Shown piece after piece: positions 18,104-27,037 of a stretch of DNA of 64,000 nucleotides (positions are counted from its first letter, which is position 1; every line of letters starts with the position of its first letter). The position numbers were made by a program, and so were the translations under genes. Under the pieces are notes generated by a model. The model was given only the letters and a program-made list of their open reading frames with translations, made no database searches and was not told where the DNA came from. Source of the stretch: Chitinophagaceae bacterium (GTDB lineage: Bacteria; Bacteroidota; Bacteroidia; Chitinophagales; Chitinophagaceae); assembly GCA_016708765.1 (NCBI GenBank), contig JADJFD010000001.1, positions 682,001-746,000 on the forward strand. Reading direction: 5' to 3'.

Positions 18104-19291
18104 TTACGGTTTTTCTACGGTCACTGTTTGAATCATTTTCTTTGCAACGGGTTTTCCGTGTAACATTGCAGGTTTCCAGGTGCCCATATCTTCCATACGA
18201 ACTATTAGTTCGTTTTCAAGTTCCTCGGCGTCTTTTGTCCCTTTTAAAATTTTGAAGTTAACCGGCACACCGTCTTTATCAACAATAAATTCAACTTGCA
18301 CATACGCCTTCTTAACTCCTTTTGGTAAAAATTCTCCAACCTCTTTGCCTACTTTATCAAGGTATTTCATAAATGCATCACCTCCGCCGGGAAATTCTGG
18401 CCATTGGTGTACAGCTTCAACTAACTCGCCAACTTTTCTGGTGCGATGCTGAACTGGGGGCCTTTTAATTTTTGCTTCTTCCACAATCTCTTTTCTTTTT
18501 TTAGGAGGAGCTTCGTTAATAATATAGCCGCCATTCTCACGGATTAACACTACTGGTATCTGCTTATATTTTTCAAAGTAATCGAAAGCATCCTCCATTC
18601 GATCTGCGAAATCTTTCAGTCGGTTATCAGTAAGTGTAAGACTCTCAAGGTATTTTACACTCTTTTCCTTATCAAATCTGATAGGGAAAATATGAACTGG
18701 AATAAAATCCTGACCTTGGCTTTTACTAAATGCCGCCAACACATACAGTTCATCAATTTGCTGGTCTGTAATAGGAATACAACCAACTGTAACGCAACTG
18801 CCATGAATATAAATTGCACTACCTGGTCTTGTTGCATCACTAAGAATTTTATCCGATGCATTTGGATAATTTAACCCAAGCGATAAATAGTAATTGCTTT
18901 TAGGATTGAATTCGTTGATATAGTAAAAACCTTCTGGTACCTGGTAATCACCTTCCATTCTTTTTGGCCCAAGTGTTCCTGCTAAAGCACAAACTTTATA
19001 TGTTTTAAATAACTGGAATTTGTCTTTCAAATTATTCTTCACCCAAACTTCTAACTGGCTGTCATATTTAAATGAACGGACATACATATACTTTGCAGGC
19101 CATTCCATTTTTTTAGCTTCGAATTGTTTTTGTAAAGTATCCTGCTTCTTTTGAAATGCTTCGCTTGGTCTAGGGAAGTTTCGCTGATAATCAATAAATG
19201 AATATGAATTTGTTCCGCCTTTGGAGGGAGGTTGAGCAAATGTTGCAATTGAAAACCATGCACTTAAAAAATAGATAATCAGGTTCTTCAT
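18104..19291 (-). CDS. L,D-transpeptidase (YafK-like)/TonB C-terminal domain fusion
   Basis: A 395-residue exported protein. It has a signal peptide (residues 1-19, ending ATFAQ). An L,D-transpeptidase domain (about 60-230) carries the active-site motif HGSCVTVGC (H163, C171) and follows the YafK pattern IYIHGSCVTVGCIPIT. A basic linker follows (KKRKEIVEEAKIKRPPVQHRTRK, about 264-290). The C-terminal TonB-like domain is at ~300-395 (WPEFPGGGDAFMKYL, then AYVQVEFIVDKDGVPVNFKILKG). The enzyme part would cross-link or attach proteins to peptidoglycan. The TonB part has no membrane anchor here, so it may dock on an outer-membrane protein instead of transducing energy. Confidence 0.85.
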   Translation of the reverse strand: MKNLIIYFLSAWFSIATFAQPPSKGGTNSYSFIDYQRNFPRPSEAFQKKQDTLQKQFEAKKMEWPAKYMYVRSFKYDSQLEVWVKNNLKDKFQLFKTYKVCALAGTLGPKRMEGDYQVPEGFYYINEFNPKSNYYLSLGLNYPNASDKILSDATRPGSAIYIHGSCVTVGCIPITDQQIDELYVLAAFSKSQGQDFIPVHIFPIRFDKEKSVKYLESLTLTDNRLKDFADRMEDAFDYFEKYKQIPVVLIRENGGYIINEAPPKKRKEIVEEAKIKRPPVQHRTRKVGELVEAVHQWPEFPGGGDAFMKYLDKVGKEVGEFLPKGVKKAYVQVEFIVDKDGVPVNFKILKGTKDAEELENELIVRMEDMGTWKPAMLHGKPVAKKMIQTVTVEKP

Positions 19292-19424
19292 AATTTCTTC
19301 AATAAAATTAACGGCAGGTGATTAATAATAGTATCATCCTGTTCATAAATTATTGATAAAGATAACCAAAATGAGAGAAGCGAAAAAGGAGTAATTCAGG
19401 TTATTAACAGTTCTTATCAGATGT

Positions 19425-20555
19425 TTATAAATTCCCTCTAGCATCTTGTTCTCTTTCCAATGCTTCAAATAATGCCTTGAAATTTCCTTTTCCAAAACTC
19501 TGTGCACCTTTTCGTTGTATTATTTCGAAAAATAAAGTCGGTCTGTCTTCTAATGGTTTGCTGAAAATTTGTAAGAGATAGCCTTCATCATCTCTGTCAA
19601 TCAGGACTCCTAATTTCTGCAATGGTTCAAGATCTTCATCAATTTTTCCTACACGGTCAAGCACCGTTTCATAATAACTATCGGGAATATTTAAAAACTC
19701 AATCCCTCTTTTTTGTAATTCAGTTACAGTAGCCACAATATCTGCCGTGGCAATAGCAACATGCTGCACTCCTTCTCCGTTATAAAAATCAAAATACTCT
19801 TCTACCTGGCTTTTCTTTTTTCCTTCAGCTGGTTCATTGATAGGAAATTTTACATACCCATTTCCATTGCTCATCACCTTACTCATCAAGGCAGAATATT
19901 CAGTAGAAATATCATTATCATCAAAACTTAAAATATTACGAAAGCCCATAACATCTTCATAAAACTTTACCCAAGGATTCATCTGGTTCCAGCCAACATT
20001 ACCAACACAATGATCAACATATAACAACCCGGTTGATACTGGATTGTAATTTGATTTCCATTCTCTGAATCCAGGCATGAAAAGACCTGTATAGTTTTTT
20101 CTCTCTACAAATAAATGCACCGTTTCGCCATAGGTATGAATACCACTTAGTACTACTTCACCATTTATATCTTTTAAAACTTCTGGTTGCATATATGACT
20201 TGCCACCTCGTTTTGTAGTTTCTTCATAAGCAGATTTAGCATCATCTACTTTTAAGGCAATTACTTTTACTCCATCTCCATGTTTGTAGATATGGTCTGC
20301 GATTGGATTATCGATTCTTAGTGGTGTTGTTAACACAAATGTTAGTTTATTCTGACGAATCACATAACTCACTTTATCCATCATGCCTGTTTCTGGTCCA
20401 GCATAAGCCAACGATTGAAAGCCAAATGCTGTTTTATAAAAATGGGCGGCTTGCTTGGCATTGCCAACATAAAATTCTACGTAGTCAGTGCCATGTAATG
20501 GTAGAAAATCTGCTTGTGTTGTTTCAATTGTATTGGGTACTGTTGTTGAATTCAT
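19425..20555 (-). CDS. hppD: 4-hydroxyphenylpyruvate dioxygenase
   Basis: A 376-residue non-heme iron dioxygenase of the VOC fold that converts 4-hydroxyphenylpyruvate to homogentisate in tyrosine breakdown. The iron ligands are visible as H182 (VDHCVGN), H265 (GVQHVAIAT) and E344 (LFFEIIQR). The C-terminal GKGNFKALFEALEREQ helix, which closes the active site, is present. Length is normal. No homogentisate dioxygenase or fumarylacetoacetase gene is adjacent. Confidence 0.95.
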   Translation of the reverse strand: MNSTTVPNTIETTQADFLPLHGTDYVEFYVGNAKQAAHFYKTAFGFQSLAYAGPETGMMDKVSYVIRQNKLTFVLTTPLRIDNPIADHIYKHGDGVKVIALKVDDAKSAYEETTKRGGKSYMQPEVLKDINGEVVLSGIHTYGETVHLFVERKNYTGLFMPGFREWKSNYNPVSTGLLYVDHCVGNVGWNQMNPWVKFYEDVMGFRNILSFDDNDISTEYSALMSKVMSNGNGYVKFPINEPAEGKKKSQVEEYFDFYNGEGVQHVAIATADIVATVTELQKRGIEFLNIPDSYYETVLDRVGKIDEDLEPLQKLGVLIDRDDEGYLLQIFSKPLEDRPTLFFEIIQRKGAQSFGKGNFKALFEALEREQDARGNL

Positions 20556-20752
20556 GATTTTGAAATTTAGAAATGAGAATTTGTTACAATACTTCGCCCA
20601 AAAAAAGGCGAATTCAAAATCAATTGCTATCCATAGCCAGTGCTTCCATCAGCAAACTGAAGTGTTGGCGATGATCTGTGAAGAGTTTATGTGGATAGTC
20701 GGGAAGCATCTTGTAAAGTTAAAGAAATCATTTTTAGAATCATTCATTAAAA

Positions 20753-20776
20753 AGCCTCTTGTAAAAACAAGAGGCT
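20753..20776 (-). terminator. Rho-independent terminator after the LytTR gene
   Basis: A 9-bp perfect stem (AGCCTCTTG/CAAGAGGCT) with a 6-base loop, followed on the minus strand by TTTTAAT. It lies about 50 bp beyond the LytTR stop, so it probably ends the LytTR/lipoprotein transcript. Confidence 0.75.
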
Positions 20777-20784
20777 AAATCAAA

Positions 20785-20804
20785 CCTGCCTGTCGGCAGG
20801 CAGG
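20785..20804. repeat. 20-bp GC-rich palindrome (CCTGCCTG-TCGG-CAGGCAGG)
   Basis: A perfect 8-bp inverted repeat with a 4-base loop, much more GC-rich than its surroundings. It looks like a short dispersed element. It lies between the LytTR stop and its terminator hairpin. Apart from this and the terminator, I see nothing else in the 271 bp between HPPD and LytTR. Confidence 0.7.
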
Positions 20805-20826
20805 ACTAACTGCATATGAGAAATAT

Positions 20827-21237
20827 TTATCCTATACCTGTTAAACTTATTTGTTGATTTCTGTAAGAAAGTGACTTCATAGTTATTAATGGTTTTTTAT
20901 TAATAAGCTGGTTTGAATGCTCAGTTGCTATTATAAAAATATTTTCCAAAACATTTCTGTACTGATGCCCTATTGGTAATTCCTGTCCGCATAACAAGGC
21001 TGTATCTTTATCAAACGCTGCGACTTTGTTGAGAGATACAATGTATGACTTATGAATTCGCTGAAAATCGCTTTTAGGCAGAATCTCCAAAATCCGTTTC
21101 ATGGTCATTAAAACCATATACTTTTTTTTATCGGAAATGATTTTTAAGTAATTCCTGCATCCTTCGATATAATTAATTTCATGAAAATATATTTTCACAT
21201 ATTTACCATCTATCCTGAAGAAAAAATATTCCTGCAT
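20827..21237 (-). CDS. Stand-alone LytTR DNA-binding protein
   Basis: A 136-residue protein whose first ~100 residues form a LytTR domain: FFFRIDGKYVKIYFHEINYIEGCRNYLKI, then MTMKRILEILPKSDFQRIHKSYIVSLNKV. There is no receiver domain, so it is not a classic two-component regulator; it may act alone or through another input. The C-terminal ~35 residues are not recognised. It starts 4 bp after the small lipoprotein gene 21242-21586, suggesting one transcript. Confidence 0.82.
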   Translation of the reverse strand: MQEYFFFRIDGKYVKIYFHEINYIEGCRNYLKIISDKKKYMVLMTMKRILEILPKSDFQRIHKSYIVSLNKVAAFDKDTALLCGQELPIGHQYRNVLENIFIIATEHSNQLINKKPLITMKSLSYRNQQISLTGIG

Positions 21238-21241
21238 GTTT

Positions 21242-21586
21242 CTAATTCTTTGAAATGTTTATGTGTAATACTCCTGAAATGGCATATAGTTCATTTCTCA
21301 TTTCATTGACCTGATTGTCAGATATTGCTTTTATTTTTACCTGTATCTCTTCTTTTTGATTCAAATAAAAGCTATTGGTATCAAACTTTACATATACGGG
21401 GCTTGAAAATTGATGAACCTTTTCCATCACCTTACCCTGGGTATTGCCACACTCTAACATCCGGATAACGATAGTATAACCTAGTGGTGCTATGCTTTGG
21501 CCTGAAGAAGTGGTTTTAACTATTTTACAGCTAAAAGACATCCATATAATTGTAAAAAATAATATTTTAGAAGAGATTTGCTTCAT
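21242..21586 (-). CDS. Hypothetical small lipoprotein
   Basis: An unrecognised 114-residue protein. The N-terminus has a hydrophobic segment ending in FSC (C20), a plausible lipobox, so it is probably lipid-anchored in the cell envelope. The mature part looks beta-rich. It is directly upstream of a LytTR regulator (4-bp gap), so the pair may form an envelope sensor with its regulator, but no sequence motif proves that. Confidence 0.6.
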   Translation of the reverse strand: MKQISSKILFFTIIWMSFSCKIVKTTSSGQSIAPLGYTIVIRMLECGNTQGKVMEKVHQFSSPVYVKFDTNSFYLNQKEEIQVKIKAISDNQVNEMRNELYAISGVLHINISKN

Positions 21587-21637
21587 TCAACTATTAATAT
21601 TTTTTTATTCGTTATTGGTGGTTGATTATACTTTCTA

Positions 21638-22633
21638 TTAACAATTTGTCATTTTTAAATCAATTTCAGCATAACGTTCCCCAATCAATTTGATTTGTAA
21701 TGCAGAAATTTCAATTTCACTTAATTCTTCTGGACTCAGTTTAATTGATGTAGCCCCAATGTTTTCTACAAGACGATTTAATTTGGTCGTTCCTGGAATA
21801 GGAACAATCCAAGGTTTTTGCGCCATGAGCCATGCTAATGATATCTGTGCTGGTGTCGCATTTTTTCTTTTTGCAATTCTTCGAAGTAAATCAACAAAGG
21901 ATTGATTGGCTTTAATTGCGGGTTTTGAAAAGCGAGGTAGATTGTTGCGAAAATCAGCACTTTCAAATATTGTATTTTCATTTATTTCTCCTGTCAGAAA
22001 GCCTCTACCAAGAGGACTAAAAGGAACAAATCCAATTCCAAGATTTTCAAGAGTTGACAAAATTTCCTTTTCTGGCTGTCTTGACCAAAGGGAATACTCG
22101 CTTTGAAGAGCCGTCACTGGTTGAACTGCATGGGCCTTACGAATGGTACTTGCTCCTGCTTCTGATAATCCAAAGTGTTTTACCTTACCTTCTTGAATCA
22201 AATCTTTCACTGTTCCAGCAACATCTTCAATGGGAACATTTAAATCAACCCTATGCTGATAAAATAAATCTATGGCATCAACTTTAAGTCTTTTTAATGA
22301 TGCTTCAGCAACATTTCTGATATGTTCTGGACGACTATTCAATTCACTCCATCTTGAAGAATTTGTTTTTGATGGAGCAAACCCAAATTTTGTTGCAATA
22401 ATCACCTTTCCTTTAAAAGGAGCCAACGCTTCTCCAACAAGTTCTTCATTGGTAAATGGCCCATATTCTTCTGCTGTATCGAAAAATGTGATGCCATTTT
22501 CAACGGCTTTTCGAATCAACACTATCATTTCTTTTTTGTTAGGAGCTATACCGTAGCCGGCACTCATTCCCCAACAGCCAAGTCCAACTGCTGAAACTTC
22601 TAAGCCATTTATTCCTAATTTGCGTTTCTGCAT
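21638..22633 (-). CDS. Aldo/keto reductase
   Basis: A 331-residue NADPH-dependent TIM-barrel oxidoreductase. The catalytic tetrad motifs are present: D in FFDTAEEYG with the following Y, K in VIIATKFG, and H in LFYQHRVD. The cofactor segment LAWLMAQKPWIVPIPGTTKLNRLVEN matches the AKR11/13 branch. The C-terminus is normal. Substrate is unknown, probably an aldehyde or ketone. No partner genes are evident. Confidence 0.92.
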   Translation of the reverse strand: MQKRKLGINGLEVSAVGLGCWGMSAGYGIAPNKKEMIVLIRKAVENGITFFDTAEEYGPFTNEELVGEALAPFKGKVIIATKFGFAPSKTNSSRWSELNSRPEHIRNVAEASLKRLKVDAIDLFYQHRVDLNVPIEDVAGTVKDLIQEGKVKHFGLSEAGASTIRKAHAVQPVTALQSEYSLWSRQPEKEILSTLENLGIGFVPFSPLGRGFLTGEINENTIFESADFRNNLPRFSKPAIKANQSFVDLLRRIAKRKNATPAQISLAWLMAQKPWIVPIPGTTKLNRLVENIGATSIKLSPEELSEIEISALQIKLIGERYAEIDLKMTNC

Positions 22634-22742
22634 TCTTATCTACTTAATCAAAATTTATTGGATATACAATAATGATTTCAGCATCTTCAAATCTTTGTTA
22701 AAAGAATTTCTTGTTATGCTACAATGAGCCAACTCTTTTCAA

Positions 22743-23978
22743 TTAATTCTTGCTATCAATTAATTCTTTTAATTTTTCTTCCAGTTTCGGGCCCCTTAAG
22801 TCTTTAGCAATAATCTTCCCTTCTCGATCTAATAAGAAATTGGCTGGAATATTTTCTACTCCGTACAAATTCGCTGCTTTATTATTTTGATCTAACACTT
22901 GTGGCCAAAGGTTTGTACCATCTTTTCCTATAGCATCTAGCCATTTTTGCTCATCCTTTTGTCTATCTCTTGATACTGAAAATATGGTAAAATCATTTTT
23001 ATACGTACTAAAAGCTTTTACTAAATGAGGACTCTCAGCTCTGCAGGGAGCACACCAACTTGCCCAAAATTCTAGCAATACATACTTTCCTTGACCTAAG
23101 GTAGATGATAAGTTTACAGTATTGCCGTGCATATCTGGTAAAGAAAAGTTACGAGCTTGATTACCTAATCTAACTGCCAATTGTCTTGCTAATTGCTCAC
23201 CTAATTCTGTATTTTGTAAGGTTAATGGAGTTTGATTAAAAATTTCATCAACTTGATAAGCAATTCTCGGCATAGCACCTTGTACAAACTTAATAGGTAT
23301 ATCAATAAGAACTTGCATAATAACAGGAGAATTAATATGTTCTCTTGCATATTGCAAACCAAACTCTACATGCTTAATATTGGCGTCCCTAGAACCTGTA
23401 TAGTTTTTAAAGCGTAAACTATCTTCCTTGCTTTTACTTTTCATCCATGTGTCACCTAACGCAAACCAAACTCCTGCCTTTTCATCCATGTTCGCTTTTG
23501 AAGGTATTGAAGCTGATATCCATTTTTGGTAGTCAATATTTGATGGAGAACCTGTAAGGTTTAAGTTTGAAAAGGAATTGCTGCTAGTAGCTTTCATTTT
23601 TGTAGGCTCTATAAATAACATGATTCTATCTACTATAGTATATTTATATTTACTTTCAATATTTTTATTAATATTAATAGCAATTAAGTACGCCGTTCTA
23701 GCATCTCTAATTTTCCCACTAAATTTATAGCTACCATTCTTTACATCAGTAGTATCTGTAAAATTTTCACCTTCTGATTTATACATAATCACAATCTTAT
23801 CAATCGGGTCCTTTACTTTTGACACATCACCCTTAATAGAAAACTGCTTTAAAGTGTTATCAATTGCGGATGTAGATGTACTTGTAGTGTTCTTATATAT
23901 TTTTGAATTGCATGCTACTAAAGAAATTAACAATACGATAGATATAATAAAATACTTAGTTCTTATTTGATTTTTCAT
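22743..23978 (-). CDS. TlpA-family thiol-disulfide lipoprotein with DUF4369 domain (copy 1)
   Basis: A 411-residue lipoprotein (lipobox SLVAC, about residue 23). It has an N-terminal DUF4369-like beta domain (FSIKGDVSKVKDPIDKIVIMY...) and a C-terminal thioredoxin fold with redox motif CAPC (C309/C312) in LEFWASWCAPC and cis-Pro in NIPANFLLDREGKI. It probably acts as a periplasmic thiol reductase. It is a clear paralogue of the gene at 24136-25377 and lies at the end of the ECF sigma/FecR/SusCD/TlpA/TlpA array. A tandem duplication is the simplest origin. Confidence 0.9.
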   Translation of the reverse strand: MKNQIRTKYFIISIVLLISLVACNSKIYKNTTSTSTSAIDNTLKQFSIKGDVSKVKDPIDKIVIMYKSEGENFTDTTDVKNGSYKFSGKIRDARTAYLIAININKNIESKYKYTIVDRIMLFIEPTKMKATSSNSFSNLNLTGSPSNIDYQKWISASIPSKANMDEKAGVWFALGDTWMKSKSKEDSLRFKNYTGSRDANIKHVEFGLQYAREHINSPVIMQVLIDIPIKFVQGAMPRIAYQVDEIFNQTPLTLQNTELGEQLARQLAVRLGNQARNFSLPDMHGNTVNLSSTLGQGKYVLLEFWASWCAPCRAESPHLVKAFSTYKNDFTIFSVSRDRQKDEQKWLDAIGKDGTNLWPQVLDQNNKAANLYGVENIPANFLLDREGKIIAKDLRGPKLEEKLKELIDSKN

Positions 23979-24135
23979 TTTATGATTTCCTTTAGTGCTT
24001 AATGCAATTATTTATACAAAATATATTAATAGCTGCTTGTTGATTGATGATATTATATAAGTGTCCGTCTAAAAAAAGGTTTAATAATTTTTAAATGGAT
24101 TGAATTTTACACTACTATGAGCCATCCCATTTTAT

Positions 24136-25377
24136 TTAATTCTTATTTTCAATTACTTCTTTTAATTTTTCTTCTAATTGCAAGCCCCTTAAGTCTTTAG
24201 CAATAATCTTTCCTTCCCGATCTAGTAGAAAATTTGCTGGAATATTTCCTATTTTCCCATACAATAAAGATGCATCTGAAGTCCCTCCTACCTGATTAAA
24301 TACTTGTGGCCAAAGGTTGGTCCCATCTTTTTCTATAGCATCCAACCACTTTTGCCTTGCACTTTGCACATCTATGGATACAGAAAAAACTGTAAAATCA
24401 TTTTTATATTCATTATATGCTTTTACCAAATTTGGACTTTCGGCTCTGCAAGGACTACACCAGCTTGCCCAAAACTCCAGTAATACATATTTACCCCGTG
24501 TAGATGATAATTTTATAGGATTGCCATTCATGTCTGGTAACGAAAAATCTGGTCCCTGTTTTCCCAATCTAACAGCAACTTGATTTCCAATTTGCTCTCC
24601 CAGTTCAGAATTTTGCAAGGCTAATGAAGCCTGATTAAATAACCGTTCCTTTTCTACATCATACGTATCACTTTTTTCGAACATCGGTGGTGGGAAATTA
24701 TTAAGTATATACATTAAAATCGGCGATTGACTGTGAGTATTTGCATATTGGAGATTAAAATCAAAAGACTGCTCCAAAGCATTGCTGGATTTGATGGAAA
24801 GCTTCGCTAATAGTAAGCTGTCTTCTTTCGTCTTACTTAAATCAAAGGCTTTCCTAGCATTTAAAAACTCCCATAGAAATTTATTCATACTATCATTAAT
24901 TGGCCTTAAGGCTTCTTGCCATTCTATAAAAGCTATATACCCCGGTGAGCCTGTAAGAGTTAAATCTGAAAATACATCACCGCTAAATGTTTTCATTTTT
25001 GCAGGTTCAATGAACAACCATTTTTCATCTACTTTCTTATACTTATTTTTATCATCCGTATTATTATTAATCTTAATTGCTTTTAAACTAGCATATCTGG
25101 CATCTCTAATTTTTCCACTAAAAAAATATTTACCATTCTTTATATCACAAGTATCTTTTATTATTTCACCATTTGAAGTATATATAAGAACTATCTTATC
25201 AATCGAGTCCTTTACTTTTGATACATTACCTTTAATAGAAAATGGCTTTAAAGTGGCATCAATTATGGATGTAGAGGTATCTTTTTTATTCTTATATATT
25301 TTTGAATTACAACCTACTAAAGAAATTAACAATACAATATAGATAATGAAATAATTTGTTCTTATTTGATTTTTCAT
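24136..25377 (-). CDS. TlpA-family thiol-disulfide lipoprotein with DUF4369 domain (copy 2)
   Basis: A 413-residue paralogue of the preceding entry. It shares the N-terminal MKNQIRT..YFII start, the lipobox (SLVGC), the DUF4369-like domain and a thioredoxin domain with CSPC (C307/C310). Signal peptide and thioredoxin parts are nearly the same in both copies; the middle helical region (about 150-270) has diverged strongly, which suggests different partners. The upstream gap to SusD contains the nested inverted repeat 25439-25565, so its expression may be partly uncoupled from SusCD. Confidence 0.9.
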   Translation of the reverse strand: MKNQIRTNYFIIYIVLLISLVGCNSKIYKNKKDTSTSIIDATLKPFSIKGNVSKVKDSIDKIVLIYTSNGEIIKDTCDIKNGKYFFSGKIRDARYASLKAIKINNNTDDKNKYKKVDEKWLFIEPAKMKTFSGDVFSDLTLTGSPGYIAFIEWQEALRPINDSMNKFLWEFLNARKAFDLSKTKEDSLLLAKLSIKSSNALEQSFDFNLQYANTHSQSPILMYILNNFPPPMFEKSDTYDVEKERLFNQASLALQNSELGEQIGNQVAVRLGKQGPDFSLPDMNGNPIKLSSTRGKYVLLEFWASWCSPCRAESPNLVKAYNEYKNDFTVFSVSIDVQSARQKWLDAIEKDGTNLWPQVFNQVGGTSDASLLYGKIGNIPANFLLDREGKIIAKDLRGLQLEEKLKEVIENKN

Positions 25378-25438
25378 TTTATGATTGTTCCTTTAAAACT
25401 TAAGTTCAATTATTGCTCGTAGTTTGATGATTAAAAAA

Positions 25439-25565
25439 GAGACTGTCTAAAAAGTAGGGTTTAATCATTCTGAATCTATTCCTGGCAGTAATAATACTTT
25501 TACCAGCATGTTCAGGTTCTGAAATAAATTCAGAATGACGTTTCTAAATATTTTTAAACAGTCTC
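25439..25565. repeat. 127-bp nested inverted-repeat element between SusD and TlpA
   Basis: Outer arms GAGACTGTCTAAAAA (25439-25453) and TTTTTAAACAGTCTC (25551-25565) pair with one mismatch. Inner arms CATTCTGAAT (25466-25475) and ATTCAGAATG (25528-25537) pair perfectly. The whole could fold as one long hairpin on either strand. It looks like a short non-coding repeat that may also attenuate transcription between SusD and the TlpA genes. A partial relative (GTCTAAAAAAAGG) is near 24068, between the two TlpA genes. Confidence 0.6.
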
Positions 25566-25581
25566 CTTTTAAAAATTGCTA

Positions 25582-27014
25582 TTAATACCCAGGGTTTGGG
25601 GTTAACACATTTGCACTTTTATCTATTTCATCTTGTGGAATAGGCATTAAAACCTTGTCTATTGTCCATCCTGTTTTGTAAGGTATTACCGATAATGTAG
25701 CGTTAGCTTTACCAGTACGTACCAAATCGTACCAGCGGATTCCTTTTTCAAAGAAAAATTCCATCCGCCGTTCCTTTATAATGGCATCAATAATATCTGT
25801 TTGCGAAATAGCCGTGGTATTAAGAAGGCCAGCTCTGTTACGAATGCTGTTCAAATCGGCAGCTGCACCAGATAAGTCATTTAATCTTGCTCTTGTTTCG
25901 GCTCGAATTAGAATTATCTCTGCCAAACGGATAAATTTATTATCCTCTTGTTGTGCCGCAGGGGGTACAATTCCTGATGAACTAGTCCATTTATATTTTA
26001 GTGGAAACATTCGTTCATTATTATTAGGATAGTTAGCTAAATTATTAAGCAGTACCCATTTAACTTTTCTTAAATCTCCCGTTTCAAAGCTGTTTAATAG
26101 ATCTGCGGTTAATGGAAACATAACCCCTTCAAAAAAAGTCTGAATATAAGCCCCATAAGACCCTGCTGGTGCTGAACATGAAGGACAATTATCTGGACCT
26201 GGCTGTGCATAGTTTGCGGAGGAAGCAGAGAGATATCCTGTTGCCATGATAGTTGCTTTGCTTGTTCGTAAGAACACATCATCAATGTTATCTAATTGAT
26301 ACTTGCCACTACTAATTACAGCATTGGCAGCAGCTTGTGCTTCGGTCCATTTCCCTTCAGTAAGATATACATCGGCAAGAATAGCTTGCGGGATATATTT
26401 GTTATTAATGTAATAAGGCACAGTGATAGTAGCGGAAAGCTTAGCTATTGCGTCTAACAAATCTGTTTCAATTTGAGCATACACATCAGCTTTAGGTGTA
26501 CGGGGTTTAAACTTATTTTCTTCTACAGAAGTTGTCGTAACAAGTGGTACATCGCCATACAAACGTACCAATTGATATAAGGCAAAAGCCCGTACCGTTC
26601 TGGCAGCACCAATATATTGGTTGCGGGTATTGTCGTCTAAACCTACAGCGTCTGCAGTTGGCAAACCTTCAAGCATAAGGTTTGCTGAAAAATAGCTTTG
26701 TATAAACCTTTCCAGGAAATAAGTCCCTCATCTCTAGGGGTTAGATTATTGATGGTGTATTTATCAAGGTTTAGCGCATTGTATCCGTTGTCTGCATAAG
26801 GTTCAAATCTGCTATTATTGACAACAATTCCTTGAAAATCTGTATGCAGCTGGTTATTCAATTGCTTTATAGCCCCTAAGCTGGAAAAAGCTCCCTCCGC
26901 AGCCAGTGCATTGGTAGGTAATGGGGTTTCTAGGAACTCTTTATTGCATGATACAGTTGTCATAAAAAGTCCAACTATCAATGTCCATATTTTAAGTTGT
27001 GGTATATTTTTCAT
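25582..27014 (-). pseudogene. SusD/RagB-family outer-membrane lipoprotein, frameshifted
   Basis: One SusD gene in two frames. The N-terminal part (start at 27014; upstream codons in frame are not family-like) has a signal with lipobox TVSC and the typical CNKEFLETP start. It runs out of frame at GLYKAIF, and the rest continues in the next frame as ANLMLEGL through to the C-terminal MPIPQDEIDKSANVLTPNPGY. Adding one A to the five-A run at 26688-26692 restores a single protein. SusD proteins cap SusC and bind the imported nutrient. All domains are otherwise preserved, so a sequencing error or very recent mutation is likely. Confidence 0.88.
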
Positions 27015-27037
27015 TTTGTAAATGTTTAAATTAATAG

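Noticed and set aside
20488..20778. 96-residue plus-strand frame upstream of HPPD
   Set aside because: It overlaps the HPPD 5' end and a terminator hairpin and has no family resemblance.
24782..25342. 186-residue plus-strand frame
   Set aside because: It is fully antisense to the second TlpA gene, which has clear lipobox and CSPC motifs; the frame has no recognisable domain.
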